Part shown: positions 6,343 through 15,155 of the stretch, piece by piece
Position numbering within the stretch: the first letter of the stretch is position 1
How the letters are laid out: every line of letters starts with the position of its first letter
Assembly: GCA_947627995.1 (NCBI GenBank)
Contig: CANQYE010000012.1
Location: forward strand, 1-33,395
DNA from: an uncultured Bacilli bacterium
Lineage (GTDB): Bacteria > Bacillota_I > Bacilli_A > RF39 > UBA660
Reading direction: 5' to 3'
DNA: 33,395 nucleotides
The notes under the pieces: generated by a model
Seen by the model: only the letters and a program-made list of their open reading frames with translations
The model's database searches: none
What the model was told of the DNA's origin: nothing
Program-made: the position numbers and the translations under genes

Positions 6343-9243
6343 ATGATTCAACTTGGAATTAAAACAGATTATTCACTTTTAAGTAGTTTAATTAAAATTG
6401 ATGATTTAATTCTGTTTCTTAAGAAAAATAAAATCCCTTGTGCTGGAATAATTGATAGTAATTTATCAAGTAGTGTCGAATTTTATTTTAAATGTATTGA
6501 TAATGACATTAAACCAGTAATTGGTTTAGAACTTTATTTTAATAAACATAAATTTTATTTATATGCAAAAAATTATAATGGATATAAAAATTTACTTAAA
6601 ATTAATACGATCATTCAAAAAAGAGATTTGAGTATAACTGATTTGGAAATTCATAATGAAAATCTTATATGTGTTATTCCATGCTTAGAAACATCTAATT
6701 ATAATGAATTTAAAAATATTTTTAAATTATTATTTGTTAGTTATCAAAATGAATTTGAAAGAAAAAATTCATTAATTATTACAGAAAAAATATTATATTT
6801 AAAAGAAATTAAGTCATTAGATCAAAATAATTTGCAAGCATTAGCTTTGCTTGAGAGTATTAAGAGTGGAAACGAATTAGATTACAATATTAATTATTCT
6901 GATTTTTTGTATCCGAAAAAAATTTCAAATGAAGATCAAAAAAGTATTGAAAATTTTATTTCTTTAATTGATATAAAATTTGAAACACAAAAAATTTATT
7001 TACCTAAATTTGATAAAGATTCAAAAAAATTGTTGTACTCACTATGCAAAAAAGGACTTATTAAAAGATGTAATGGAATTATAGATAAAGTCTATACTAA
7101 TCGTCTTAAAATGGAATTAGAAGTTATTGAAAAAATGGGGTTTATCGATTACTTTTTAATTGTTTATGATTATGTATTATATGCTAAAACTCATGATATA
7201 TTAGTAGGACCTGGAAGAGGTAGTGCAGCTGGATCGTTAGTTTCTTATTGTTTAGGAATAACAGATATCGATCCAATAAAATATAATTTGTTATTTGAAA
7301 GATTTTTAAATATTGAAAGAATTTCTCTTCCTGATATTGATATTGATTTTGAAGATACTAAAAGGGAAGAAGTAGTAAATTATGTAACACAAAAATATGG
7401 CAAAATGAATGTAGCAAAAATTATTACTTATGGTACTTTTGGTTGCAAACAAGCTTTACGCGATGTAGCTAAATGCTTTCAAATAAAATCAGATTTAATA
7501 GATGGATTATGTAAAATGATTGACTCTAAAATTTCTTTAAAAGAAAATTTACAAAATCCAAATATTAAAAATTATATTCATAATAATCCAAAACTTCAAA
7601 AAACATATGAGTATGCAATAATAATTGAAGGTTTTAAAAGACACACATCTACTCATGCAGCAGGAATAGTTATTTCTAGTGTAAGCATTGATGATTTAAT
7701 ACCTTTAAATATTATTGGTGATCATGTTTTAACTGGAATTACGATGGAATATTTAGAAAAATTTGGCCTTGTTAAAATGGATTTTCTAGCTTTAGAAAAT
7801 TTAACTACCATAAAAAACACTAAAAATTTAATTGAAACATATACTAATACTAAATTAAATTTAAATGATATACCTTTAGATGATAAACTTACGCTTAAAC
7901 TATTTTATGATGTAGATACAACTGGAATCTTTCAATATGAAAGTGTTGGAATGAAAAATTTTTTAAAAAAGCTTCATGTTAATAATTTTTCAGATTTAAC
8001 TTCTGCTATTGCTTTATATCGCCCAGGGCCTATGGAAAATATAGATTGTTTTATCCGCCGTAAAGAAGGAAAAGAAAAAATAACTTATTTAATGCCAGAG
8101 TTACAACCAATATTACAAGAAACTTATGGAATAATTGTTTATCAAGAACAAATTATTGAAATTTTAAAAACTATCGGTGGGTATAGCTATTCAGAAGCAG
8201 ATAATATAAGAAGAGCAATGAGTAAGAAAAAATATGATGTTATGAATAACGAAAGAAAAATATTTATAGAAAAAGCTAAAAAAAATGGCTATGATGAAGA
8301 AAAATGTAATAAGTTATACGATTTAATTATTAAGTTTGCCAATTATGGTTTTAATAAATCCCATTCTGTTTCATATGCAATCGTTGCATTTTGGATGGCG
8401 TATATAAAAGCACATTATCCTAAAATGTTTATTATTAATATTTTAAACTCTTATATAGGTGATGAAAATAAAACTAAAGAGTATATAAAGGAAGCTAAGA
8501 TTAAAGGAATAAATGTTCTAAAGCCAATGGTAAATAAAAGTGAAAAAAAATATGTTTTGCATAATAATTCCCTTCTAATGCCTTTATCTATCATAAAGAA
8601 TGTAGGAATAATAGCTAGTGAAGAAATTTTAAAAAATAGAAATGAAAATTATAAAGATATTTTTGATTTTGTTTCTAGAAATTATAGCGCGAAAGTAAAT
8701 AAAAAAGTAATAGAAATGTTAATTGATGCTTCAGCATTTCGTGAATTTGGATTAAATAAAGCTACCTTACATAAAAATATCGATAGTGCTCTTAATTACG
8801 CAGAAATAACCAAAGATATCGATGAAAGTTTAATTTTAAAACCAGAAATCATCATAGAAGAAGAATATAATAATAATATTTTGCGCGAGAAAGAATTAAA
8901 AGCTTTTGGTTTTTATATTTCAAATCATCCAGCTAGTATATATAATTGTTATAAAAGTGATAATATTAAAAATTCACTTGATAAAATTGCTGACTTTATT
9001 GTATTAATTGAACAAATTAAAAAAATTAAGACAAAAAATAATGAAGATATGGCTTTTATTTTGGGGAGCGATGAAAATGGCGAAATAGATTTTGTAGTTT
9101 TTCCTAAGTTATTTTATTTAGTTAATGAATTAAAAAAATCTTCATTAGTGAAAATAACAGGAAAAATAACAAAAAGGTTTAGTAAATATTCTGTGATTGT
9201 AAATAACATAACAATAATAAAGGAAGAAAAAAATGAAAAGTAA
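6343..9243 (+). CDS. dnaE: DNA polymerase III subunit alpha, DnaE type
   Basis: Second replicative C-family polymerase; in Bacillus it extends lagging-strand primers before handing over to PolC. At 966 residues it is compact compared with about 1,115 in Bacillus. The catalytic motif PDIDIDFED gives Asp331 and Asp333 as metal ligands, and Asp480 in VKMDFLALENL fits the third. GPGRGSAAGSLVSY and the HTSTHAAG loop are present, followed by helix-hairpin-helix and C-terminal OB-fold regions (~880-960). The N-terminal PHP domain is degenerate: the usual HxH pair is replaced by GIKTDYSLL and the TDH triad by IDS, so it should not bind metals or act as a nuclease. AGGTGG precedes the ATG. It overlaps the next gene by 11 bases. 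Confidence 0.95.
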   Translation: MIQLGIKTDYSLLSSLIKIDDLILFLKKNKIPCAGIIDSNLSSSVEFYFKCIDNDIKPVIGLELYFNKHKFYLYAKNYNGYKNLLKINTIIQKRDLSITDLEIHNENLICVIPCLETSNYNEFKNIFKLLFVSYQNEFERKNSLIITEKILYLKEIKSLDQNNLQALALLESIKSGNELDYNINYSDFLYPKKISNEDQKSIENFISLIDIKFETQKIYLPKFDKDSKKLLYSLCKKGLIKRCNGIIDKVYTNRLKMELEVIEKMGFIDYFLIVYDYVLYAKTHDILVGPGRGSAAGSLVSYCLGITDIDPIKYNLLFERFLNIERISLPDIDIDFEDTKREEVVNYVTQKYGKMNVAKIITYGTFGCKQALRDVAKCFQIKSDLIDGLCKMIDSKISLKENLQNPNIKNYIHNNPKLQKTYEYAIIIEGFKRHTSTHAAGIVISSVSIDDLIPLNIIGDHVLTGITMEYLEKFGLVKMDFLALENLTTIKNTKNLIETYTNTKLNLNDIPLDDKLTLKLFYDVDTTGIFQYESVGMKNFLKKLHVNNFSDLTSAIALYRPGPMENIDCFIRRKEGKEKITYLMPELQPILQETYGIIVYQEQIIEILKTIGGYSYSEADNIRRAMSKKKYDVMNNERKIFIEKAKKNGYDEEKCNKLYDLIIKFANYGFNKSHSVSYAIVAFWMAYIKAHYPKMFIINILNSYIGDENKTKEYIKEAKIKGINVLKPMVNKSEKKYVLHNNSLLMPLSIIKNVGIIASEEILKNRNENYKDIFDFVSRNYSAKVNKKVIEMLIDASAFREFGLNKATLHKNIDSALNYAEITKDIDESLILKPEIIIEEEYNNNILREKELKAFGFYISNHPASIYNCYKSDNIKNSLDKIADFIVLIEQIKKIKTKNNEDMAFILGSDENGEIDFVVFPKLFYLVNELKKSSLVKITGKITKRFSKYSVIVNNITIIKEEKNEK

Positions 9244-9961
9244 AGTAAAGTTATTAATTATTATAATTATTTTTTTAACAATTTTTGTATATATATTTGT
9301 AAAACATGTAGAGCATCCAACAAATAAAAAGAGTGTTTCAAAAGAAACATCGTCTGAACAAGAAAAGAAAAAAATTTTGCAATCAGAGACTGCATCTGAA
9401 AATAAAACAAAAAAAGGATTTATAATTGAGCAAATTAATGGTGTGACCTATATTGATGATACTTTAATAGTAAATAAAACATATTCATTACCAGATACTT
9501 ATGGAAATGGTTTAGAAAAAGAAGTTTTAGATGCCTTTGATTTAATGAAAACAGATGCTTCTGCTATTGGATTAAATATTTATATTGCTAGTAGTTTTCG
9601 TTCATATGAACAACAAGTTAATTTATATAATAAATATGTATTAAGAGATGGTAAAGATGCGGCTGATACTTATTCTGCACGTCCAGGATACTCAGAACAT
9701 CAATCTGGCTTGTCTTTTGACCTTAATTCCATTAATTCTTCTTTTACTAATACAGCAGAAGGGAAATGGGTAAATGATAATTGTTATTTATATGGATTTA
9801 TTATAAGATTTCCAGAAGGTAAAGAAAATGAGACAGGTTATAAATATGAATCTTGGCATTTAAGGTTTGTAGGAAAAGAACTTGCTAAAAAATTATACAA
9901 TAATGGTGATTGGTTAAGTTTAGAAGGATATTTTGGCATAGATAGTAAATATCAAGATTAA
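9233..9961 (+). CDS. vanY: VanY/DdcY-like D-alanyl-D-alanine carboxypeptidase (M15B)
   Basis: A membrane-anchored or secreted zinc peptidase predicted to trim the terminal D-Ala from peptidoglycan pentapeptides. An uncleaved-type signal anchor (residues ~5-23) is followed by a Lys/Ser/Glu-rich linker to ~60 and the M15 domain from ~85. The zinc site is complete: SEHQSGLSFD gives His156 and Asp163, and ESWH gives Glu206 and His209. SSFRSYEQQ is the usual substrate-side motif. The ATG at 9233 follows AAGGAAG and lies inside the dnaE end, implying co-expression. The enzyme class is secure; whether it serves normal wall maturation or glycopeptide tolerance cannot be told, and no vanS, vanR, vanH or vanA neighbours are seen, so maturation is more likely. 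Confidence 0.9.
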   Translation: MKSKVKLLIIIIIFLTIFVYIFVKHVEHPTNKKSVSKETSSEQEKKKILQSETASENKTKKGFIIEQINGVTYIDDTLIVNKTYSLPDTYGNGLEKEVLDAFDLMKTDASAIGLNIYIASSFRSYEQQVNLYNKYVLRDGKDAADTYSARPGYSEHQSGLSFDLNSINSSFTNTAEGKWVNDNCYLYGFIIRFPEGKENETGYKYESWHLRFVGKELAKKLYNNGDWLSLEGYFGIDSKYQD

Positions 9962-9978
9962 TTAAATATTCTTGTTTT
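9953..9978 (+). terminator. Weak terminator candidate after the VanY-like gene
   Basis: CAAGA (9953-9957) can pair with TCTTG (9970-9974) around a 12-base loop, followed by four T. The left arm is formed by the last sense codons of the gene. The stem is only 5 bp, so termination would be partial at best. Confidence 0.3.
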
Positions 9979-10001
9979 GTATTTCAATAAAAACTATTTT
10001 A

Positions 10002-10010
10002 TGTTAAAAT
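10002..10010 (+). promoter_or_regulatory. Extended -10 promoter element of polC
   Basis: TGTTAAAAT is an extended -10 box identical, with its flank TTATGTTAAAAT, to the one before rlmN. TTTCAA at 9982-9987 would be a weak -35 with 17-base spacing. A start near 10017 gives a short leader carrying AGGGGAA before the ATG at 10034. Confidence 0.45.
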
Positions 10011-10033
10011 ATTTATTGCTAGGGGAATGTATT

Positions 10034-13000
10034 ATGAATGATGATTTAAAACGATTTTTATTAAAACTTAATATGAAAGATGAATCTTCTTCATTTTTAA
10101 AATCTAATGTAGAAAAAGTAGTTTTATATAAGAAAAAAGAAACGATGAAAGTCGTAATAAATATTCTTGATGATATAGATATAAAAATCATCGATAAATT
10201 AATTGAAACAGCTAAAAAGGGTTTTGATGAAATTAAAAGTATTGAAATAGAACTTATTTATCCAGAGATAAAAGATAGTTTTATAAATAGTTTAATTACA
10301 TATATCTTGAAAAAAATTATATCTATCAAACCTAGTCTTAGTAATTTAGAAAATTCTTTAATACAAGTAGAAAATAAAAAAATTAAAATCATTGTAGAAT
10401 CATCTATGGAAAAAACAATTTTGCAAGATGAAAAAAACAAAATAATTGAAAATTTAAAAACTTTTGGAGTAAATAACGTTAAAATAGAAATTGAAGTCGA
10501 TAAAAATAAAGAAGAAGAAACAAAAAAATTAATTGAAAGTGAAGAATTAAAAGAAATTAAACCTCAAAAAGAAAGTCCTGTAATTTTTGGAAATAAAAAT
10601 AATAATCAGCCAGTTTCTATTGAAAATATAATCGGAGAAGAAAAAAATTTAACTTTTGAAGCTTACGTATTCGGAATAGAATTATTTGAAAATGAAAAAA
10701 TTTGCATAATTACTTTAAAAATTAGTGATAAAACTAATAGTATATTAGCTAAATTAAAATTTTTTAAAAAATCTTTTGACGAATATAACCGAGTAAAAAA
10801 AATAATTAAAGAAAATGAGTGGTATAAATTTTTTGGACATATTGAAAATGATCCTTTTGCTAGAGATTTAGTTTTAAATGTTTTAAGCATGGAAAAAATT
10901 GATTCAAAAGATATTTCAGTTACTGATAACGAAGAAGAAAAAAGAGTTGAACTTCATGCTCATACAATGATGAGTCAAATGGATGGAGTTATTAAAGTAA
11001 CAGATCTTATTGCTCAAGCTAAAAAGTTTGGGCATAAAGCTATTGCGATAACAGATCATAATTCTCTTCAAGCTTTTCCAGATGCTTATAATTATCGTAA
11101 TAAAGATGGAATTAAAATTATTTATGGTTGTGAGCTAAATGTAATTAATGATGAGATAGATATTGTCTTAAACAAGAAAAATTACAATTTGTTAAATGAT
11201 GAATTTGTAGTTTTTGATATTGAAACGACTGGGTTCAATGCTTCTTTAGACTCTATTATTGAAATTGGTGCGGTTAAAATTAAAGATGGAGAAATCAATG
11301 ATCGCTTTGATATGTTAATAGATCCTAAAAGAAAACTGCCAACTAAAATAACGGAATTAACACATATAACTGATGAAATGTTAAAAAATCAAAAAAGTGA
11401 AGAAGAAGTTGTTAAAGAATTTATGGATTGGGTAAAAGATGCTCCAATGGTAGCTCATAATGCTAAATTTGATGTATCTTTTATAAGACGAGCATGCACT
11501 CAATATAACATATGTGATTTTAATAATACTGTATGTGATACGATGGAATTTTCTCGCATTTTAAACCCAGAGCTTAATCGTCATAGTCTTTCTGCTTTAA
11601 CTAAAAGATATGGAATTTCTTTTGCCGAAGATTCTCATCACCGAGCAGATTATGATGCGGAAGGTACTGCTAAAGCATTTTACAAAATGTCTACTATATT
11701 AAATGATCGTAATATTGAAACAATTGATGATTTATATAGAGATGTAGATACATCAGAATTACAAAAATTCAGTAAGCATTTTCATATTACAATATTAGCT
11801 AAGAATCAAGCTGGACTTAAAAATTTATTTAAACTTATTTCTTTAGCCAATACAAAATATTTATTTAAAGAGCCAAAAGTTCCAAAAAGTGAAGTTATTA
11901 AATATAAAGAGGGACTTTTAATTGGTAGTGGTTGTGTTAATGGAGAAATATTTAACAAAGCTTTATCGGTAAGTGATGAAGAATTATCAAATTTAATGTC
12001 TTTTTATGATTTTATTGAAGTTAATCCACCAAGTATTATTGAATACTTGATGGAAAAAAATGTAATAAATAGTAAACAAGAAATATATAATACATTAAAT
12101 AAAATCATTAATGTTGCAACTGAGGCGGGTAAAATTGTTTGTGCTACAGGAGATGTTCATAATCTTACGAAAGAAGATAAAATATACAGAGATATTATAG
12201 TTTACCAAAAAGTTCCTAATTTAGGTTTTCATCCGTTATATAAAGATAAAATTAAAAATATACCTAATGCTTACTTTATGACAACTAAAGAAATGAAAGA
12301 AGAATTTTCATTTTTAAATGATGAACAAAAAATACATGAGATTGTAGTAAAAAATCCTAACAAAATAGCTGATTTAATAGAGGAAATTGAAATTATTAAA
12401 AATAAACTTTATACTCCAGTAATGGAAAATTCTGATAATATTACAAAAGATATGGTTTATAAAAAAGCTCATGAACTATATGGAGAAAATCTGCCAAAAA
12501 TAGTTGAAGATCGAATAGAAGCAGAACTTAATGGTATTATAAGTAATGGATATTCAGTTTTATATTTAATTGCACAAAAATTAGTTGAAAAAAGTAATAA
12601 GGATGGTTACTTTGTTGGTTCTCGTGGTAGTGTAGGAAGTTCTTTTGTTGCAACTATGATGGGGATTACAGAAGTAAATGGATTGCCTGCTCATTATTTA
12701 TGTCCAAATTGTAAAAAATCTGTTTTTGAAGTTGATGGCGAACCATTAAGTTTGCATTACGCTAGTGGTTATGATCTTCCGGATAAGATATGTGAATGTG
12801 GAACAAAATTTAATAAAGAAGGACAAGATATGCCATTTGCTACATTTTTAGGATTTAAAGCTGAAAAAGTACCAGATATAGATTTAAATTTTTCAGGAGA
12901 AAATCAAGCAGATGCTCATAATTATACCAAAGTATTATTTGGTGAAAAGAATGTATATCGTGCTGGGACAATATCTACTGTTGCCGAAAAAACTGCATAT

Positions 13001-14314
13001 GGATTTGTAAAAGGTTACCTAGAGGATAAAGGAGTTAATTTAAGAAGTATTGAAATTGAACGTTTAGCTAAGGGAGTAACTGGGGTAAAAAGGACAACTG
13101 GCCAACATCCAGGTGGTATAATTGTAATTCCAGATTACATGGATGTTTTTGATTTTACATCATATCAATATCCAGCTGATGATACTACATCAGCTTGGTA
13201 TACAACACATTTTGATTTCCATGCTATTCATGATAATATTTTAAAATTGGATATTTTAGGACACGATGATCCTACAATGCTTAAGTACTTAAAAGATTCT
13301 ACAGGAGTTGATTTCATGACAATTCCTTTTGATGATAAAAAAGTAATCAGTCTTTTTAATTCTTGTAAAGCTTTAGGAGTTAAAAAAGAAGATATAAATT
13401 GTACGACTGGAACTTTAGGAATTCCTGAATTTGGAACAAATTTTGTTATTAAAATGTTAGAAGAAACTAAACCAACAACTTTTGCTGAACTTGTAAAAAT
13501 TTCTGGTTTATCTCATGGAACAGATGTTTGGAATGGTAATGCTAGAGATTTAATTATTAATAATGTAGTACCATTTAAAGATATTATTGGCTGTCGTGAT
13601 GACATTATGGTAAATCTAATAAATTATGGAATGGATTCTTCTAGATCATTTAAAATTTCAGAATTTGTCCGTAAAGGTCGTGCTTCAAAAGAACCAGAAA
13701 CTTGGAATGAAATGGAAAGAGAAATGCGTGAAAATAACATTCCTGAATGGTTTATTGGAAGCTGTAAAAAAATAAAATATATGTTTCCTAAAGCGCATGC
13801 CACAGCTTATGTTATGATGGGATATCGTGTAGCTTGGTATAAAGTTTATTATCCGCTTTATTATTATATGAATTACTTTTCAATTCGTTGTGATGATTTC
13901 GATATTAATGCGATGATTGGTGGAAAAGAGGGAATTAAAAGAAGAATTGCTGAAATTCAAGCAAAAGGTTTTGAGGCGACAAATAAAGAAAAAAATACAT
14001 TAGATGTTTTAAATGTAGCTTTAGAAATGGTAGAACGTGGCTTTGGGTTTAAAAATATTAATTTAGAAAAGTCTGATGGTACTTTCTTTACAATGGATGA
14101 AGATAAGAAAAATATATATTTTCCATTTAGAGCATTAGATGGATTAGGAGATTCTGTTGCTTATAAAATCATTGAAGAAAGAAAGATTAAACCATTTTTA
14201 AGTATAGAAGATTTTCAATTTAGATGTAAAGTTAATAATACAACAATCGATAAGTTAAAAGCTTTAGGCGTATTAGATAATTTAAATGAATCTAATCAAT
14301 TAAGTTTATTTTAA
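10034..14314 (+). CDS. polC: DNA polymerase III PolC (alpha subunit with built-in proofreading exonuclease)
   Basis: Main replicative polymerase of low-GC Firmicutes. 1,426 residues, the normal size. Order: N-terminal domain (1-~200), OB-fold (~210-290), PHP domain with an intact VELHAHT start (His308, His310) and ITDHNS, interrupted by a DEDD 3'-5' exonuclease (FDIETTG with Asp395 and Glu397; MVAHNAKFD; HHRADYDA), then the rest of PHP, the polymerase core with FVGSRGSVGSS, a zinc finger (CPNC ... CECG), PDIDLNF with catalytic Asp948 and Asp950, GQHPGGIIV, and a C-terminal region ending in a QLSLF clamp-binding motif. Start 10034 has AGGGGAA upstream; a longer in-frame reading from 9977 crosses the promoter and is rejected. 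The metal-binding PHP contrasts with the degraded one in DnaE. Confidence 0.97.
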   Translation: MNDDLKRFLLKLNMKDESSSFLKSNVEKVVLYKKKETMKVVINILDDIDIKIIDKLIETAKKGFDEIKSIEIELIYPEIKDSFINSLITYILKKIISIKPSLSNLENSLIQVENKKIKIIVESSMEKTILQDEKNKIIENLKTFGVNNVKIEIEVDKNKEEETKKLIESEELKEIKPQKESPVIFGNKNNNQPVSIENIIGEEKNLTFEAYVFGIELFENEKICIITLKISDKTNSILAKLKFFKKSFDEYNRVKKIIKENEWYKFFGHIENDPFARDLVLNVLSMEKIDSKDISVTDNEEEKRVELHAHTMMSQMDGVIKVTDLIAQAKKFGHKAIAITDHNSLQAFPDAYNYRNKDGIKIIYGCELNVINDEIDIVLNKKNYNLLNDEFVVFDIETTGFNASLDSIIEIGAVKIKDGEINDRFDMLIDPKRKLPTKITELTHITDEMLKNQKSEEEVVKEFMDWVKDAPMVAHNAKFDVSFIRRACTQYNICDFNNTVCDTMEFSRILNPELNRHSLSALTKRYGISFAEDSHHRADYDAEGTAKAFYKMSTILNDRNIETIDDLYRDVDTSELQKFSKHFHITILAKNQAGLKNLFKLISLANTKYLFKEPKVPKSEVIKYKEGLLIGSGCVNGEIFNKALSVSDEELSNLMSFYDFIEVNPPSIIEYLMEKNVINSKQEIYNTLNKIINVATEAGKIVCATGDVHNLTKEDKIYRDIIVYQKVPNLGFHPLYKDKIKNIPNAYFMTTKEMKEEFSFLNDEQKIHEIVVKNPNKIADLIEEIEIIKNKLYTPVMENSDNITKDMVYKKAHELYGENLPKIVEDRIEAELNGIISNGYSVLYLIAQKLVEKSNKDGYFVGSRGSVGSSFVATMMGITEVNGLPAHYLCPNCKKSVFEVDGEPLSLHYASGYDLPDKICECGTKFNKEGQDMPFATFLGFKAEKVPDIDLNFSGENQADAHNYTKVLFGEKNVYRAGTISTVAEKTAYGFVKGYLEDKGVNLRSIEIERLAKGVTGVKRTTGQHPGGIIVIPDYMDVFDFTSYQYPADDTTSAWYTTHFDFHAIHDNILKLDILGHDDPTMLKYLKDSTGVDFMTIPFDDKKVISLFNSCKALGVKKEDINCTTGTLGIPEFGTNFVIKMLEETKPTTFAELVKISGLSHGTDVWNGNARDLIINNVVPFKDIIGCRDDIMVNLINYGMDSSRSFKISEFVRKGRASKEPETWNEMEREMRENNIPEWFIGSCKKIKYMFPKAHATAYVMMGYRVAWYKVYYPLYYYMNYFSIRCDDFDINAMIGGKEGIKRRIAEIQAKGFEATNKEKNTLDVLNVALEMVERGFGFKNINLEKSDGTFFTMDEDKKNIYFPFRALDGLGDSVAYKIIEERKIKPFLSIEDFQFRCKVNNTTIDKLKALGVLDNLNESNQLSLF

Positions 14315-14328
14315 AAGAGGTGAATAAA

Positions 14329-14892
14329 ATGAAAATACCTGTTGGCGTAAGTGCTCATCATGTACATTTAACGAAAGAAACATATAAATTGTTATTTGGT
14401 GAAGAAATATTACCAAAAAGAAATGATTTAATCCAAACCGGTGAATTTGCAAGTGATAGGACAGTAACTTTAAAAAATGCTAATCAAGAAATCACTAATG
14501 TTCGAATTTTAGGCCCTTTTAGAACTTATAATCAAGTAGAATTATCCGTAACAGAAATGTATAAAATGAAGATAAATCCAATTGTTAGAAATAGTGGCGA
14601 TATTGCAAATACACCTGGGATTACTATTGTAGGTCCTAAGGGACAAATAATATTAGAACATGGCGTTATTGTAGCAACTAGACACATACATATGGATCCT
14701 AAAATGGCTACTACTTATGGAATTAGTAATAATGATATTATTTTGGTCAAAATAGATAAAGAAAAAAAAGCCACTTTAGAATGTATTGCTAAAGTTGTGG
14801 AAAATGGGGTGTTAGAACTGCACTTAGATACCGATGATGCAAACTCTAATTTGCTAAAAAGTGGTGATCAAGTAGAAACACTTAACATTTAA
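14329..14892 (+). CDS. pduL: PduL-family phosphate acyltransferase
   Basis: Transfers an acyl group between CoA and phosphate (acetyl-CoA or propanoyl-CoA to acyl phosphate), the step before acetate kinase in fermentative ATP formation. 187 residues: two similar half-domains with zinc-binding histidine motifs HHVHL (10-14) and RHIHM (118-122), LGPFRTYNQVE (61-71), PGITIVGP and LHLDTDDAN (164-172). In the first motif His replaces the usual Arg. There is no N-terminal microcompartment-targeting extension and no shell gene nearby, so it is likely the cell's general phosphotransacetylase in place of Pta. The start at 14329 follows AGAGGTG; a GTG at 14320 lies inside that site. It is 14 bases after polC, probably on the same transcript. 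Confidence 0.93.
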   Translation: MKIPVGVSAHHVHLTKETYKLLFGEEILPKRNDLIQTGEFASDRTVTLKNANQEITNVRILGPFRTYNQVELSVTEMYKMKINPIVRNSGDIANTPGITIVGPKGQIILEHGVIVATRHIHMDPKMATTYGISNNDIILVKIDKEKKATLECIAKVVENGVLELHLDTDDANSNLLKSGDQVETLNI

Positions 14893-15155
14893 AAAAAATG
14901 TGCTATTATTCTTTGGAAAACTTAAATAATAAAAATGATTGAATAAGAATAGTTTTACATTAAAAATAAGAAATTAAAATCATGTTATATTCAATTTTTA
15001 TTAAAGGATATTCAAAAAATTCAAATTAATTTAAAAAGTAAGTAATATAAATTTATTTGAAGAACCAGCTAATAAAAAAAATAAATAATTTTGGAATCCA
15101 TTTATACCAAAATTATTTTTATTTTTTAAGATATTTATAGAAAAGAGGTTTTATA
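14893..15155. other. Gene-free AT-rich spacer between pduL and dusB
   Basis: 263 bases without a convincing gene, the longest gap in the window. Short coding-like scraps lie just before the terminator: a frame reading DIQKIQINLKSK (15008-15046) and, in another frame, NLFEEPANKKNK (15050-15088), each ending in a stop. They may be the remains of a small decayed gene or chance. The 3' part is the terminator at 15084. Where dusB transcription begins is not clear. Confidence 0.4.
15084..15130 (+). terminator. Intrinsic terminator after the polC-pduL unit
   Basis: AATAATTTTGG (15084-15094) pairs perfectly with CCAAAATTATT (15107-15117) around a 12-base loop, followed by a T-rich tract. It lies about 190 bases after pduL and just before dusB. 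Confidence 0.8.

Noticed and set aside
9233-9961. Vancomycin-resistance gene cluster
   Set aside because: Only a VanY-like peptidase is present; no ligase, dehydrogenase, VanX or two-component system is nearby.
9977-10033. Longer N-terminus for PolC
   Set aside because: It crosses the probable promoter and the AGGGGAA site.
9994-10890. Three minus-strand open frames opposite the start of polC
   Set aside because: They are short, mirror the Lys-rich PolC N-terminal domain and lack ribosome-binding sites.
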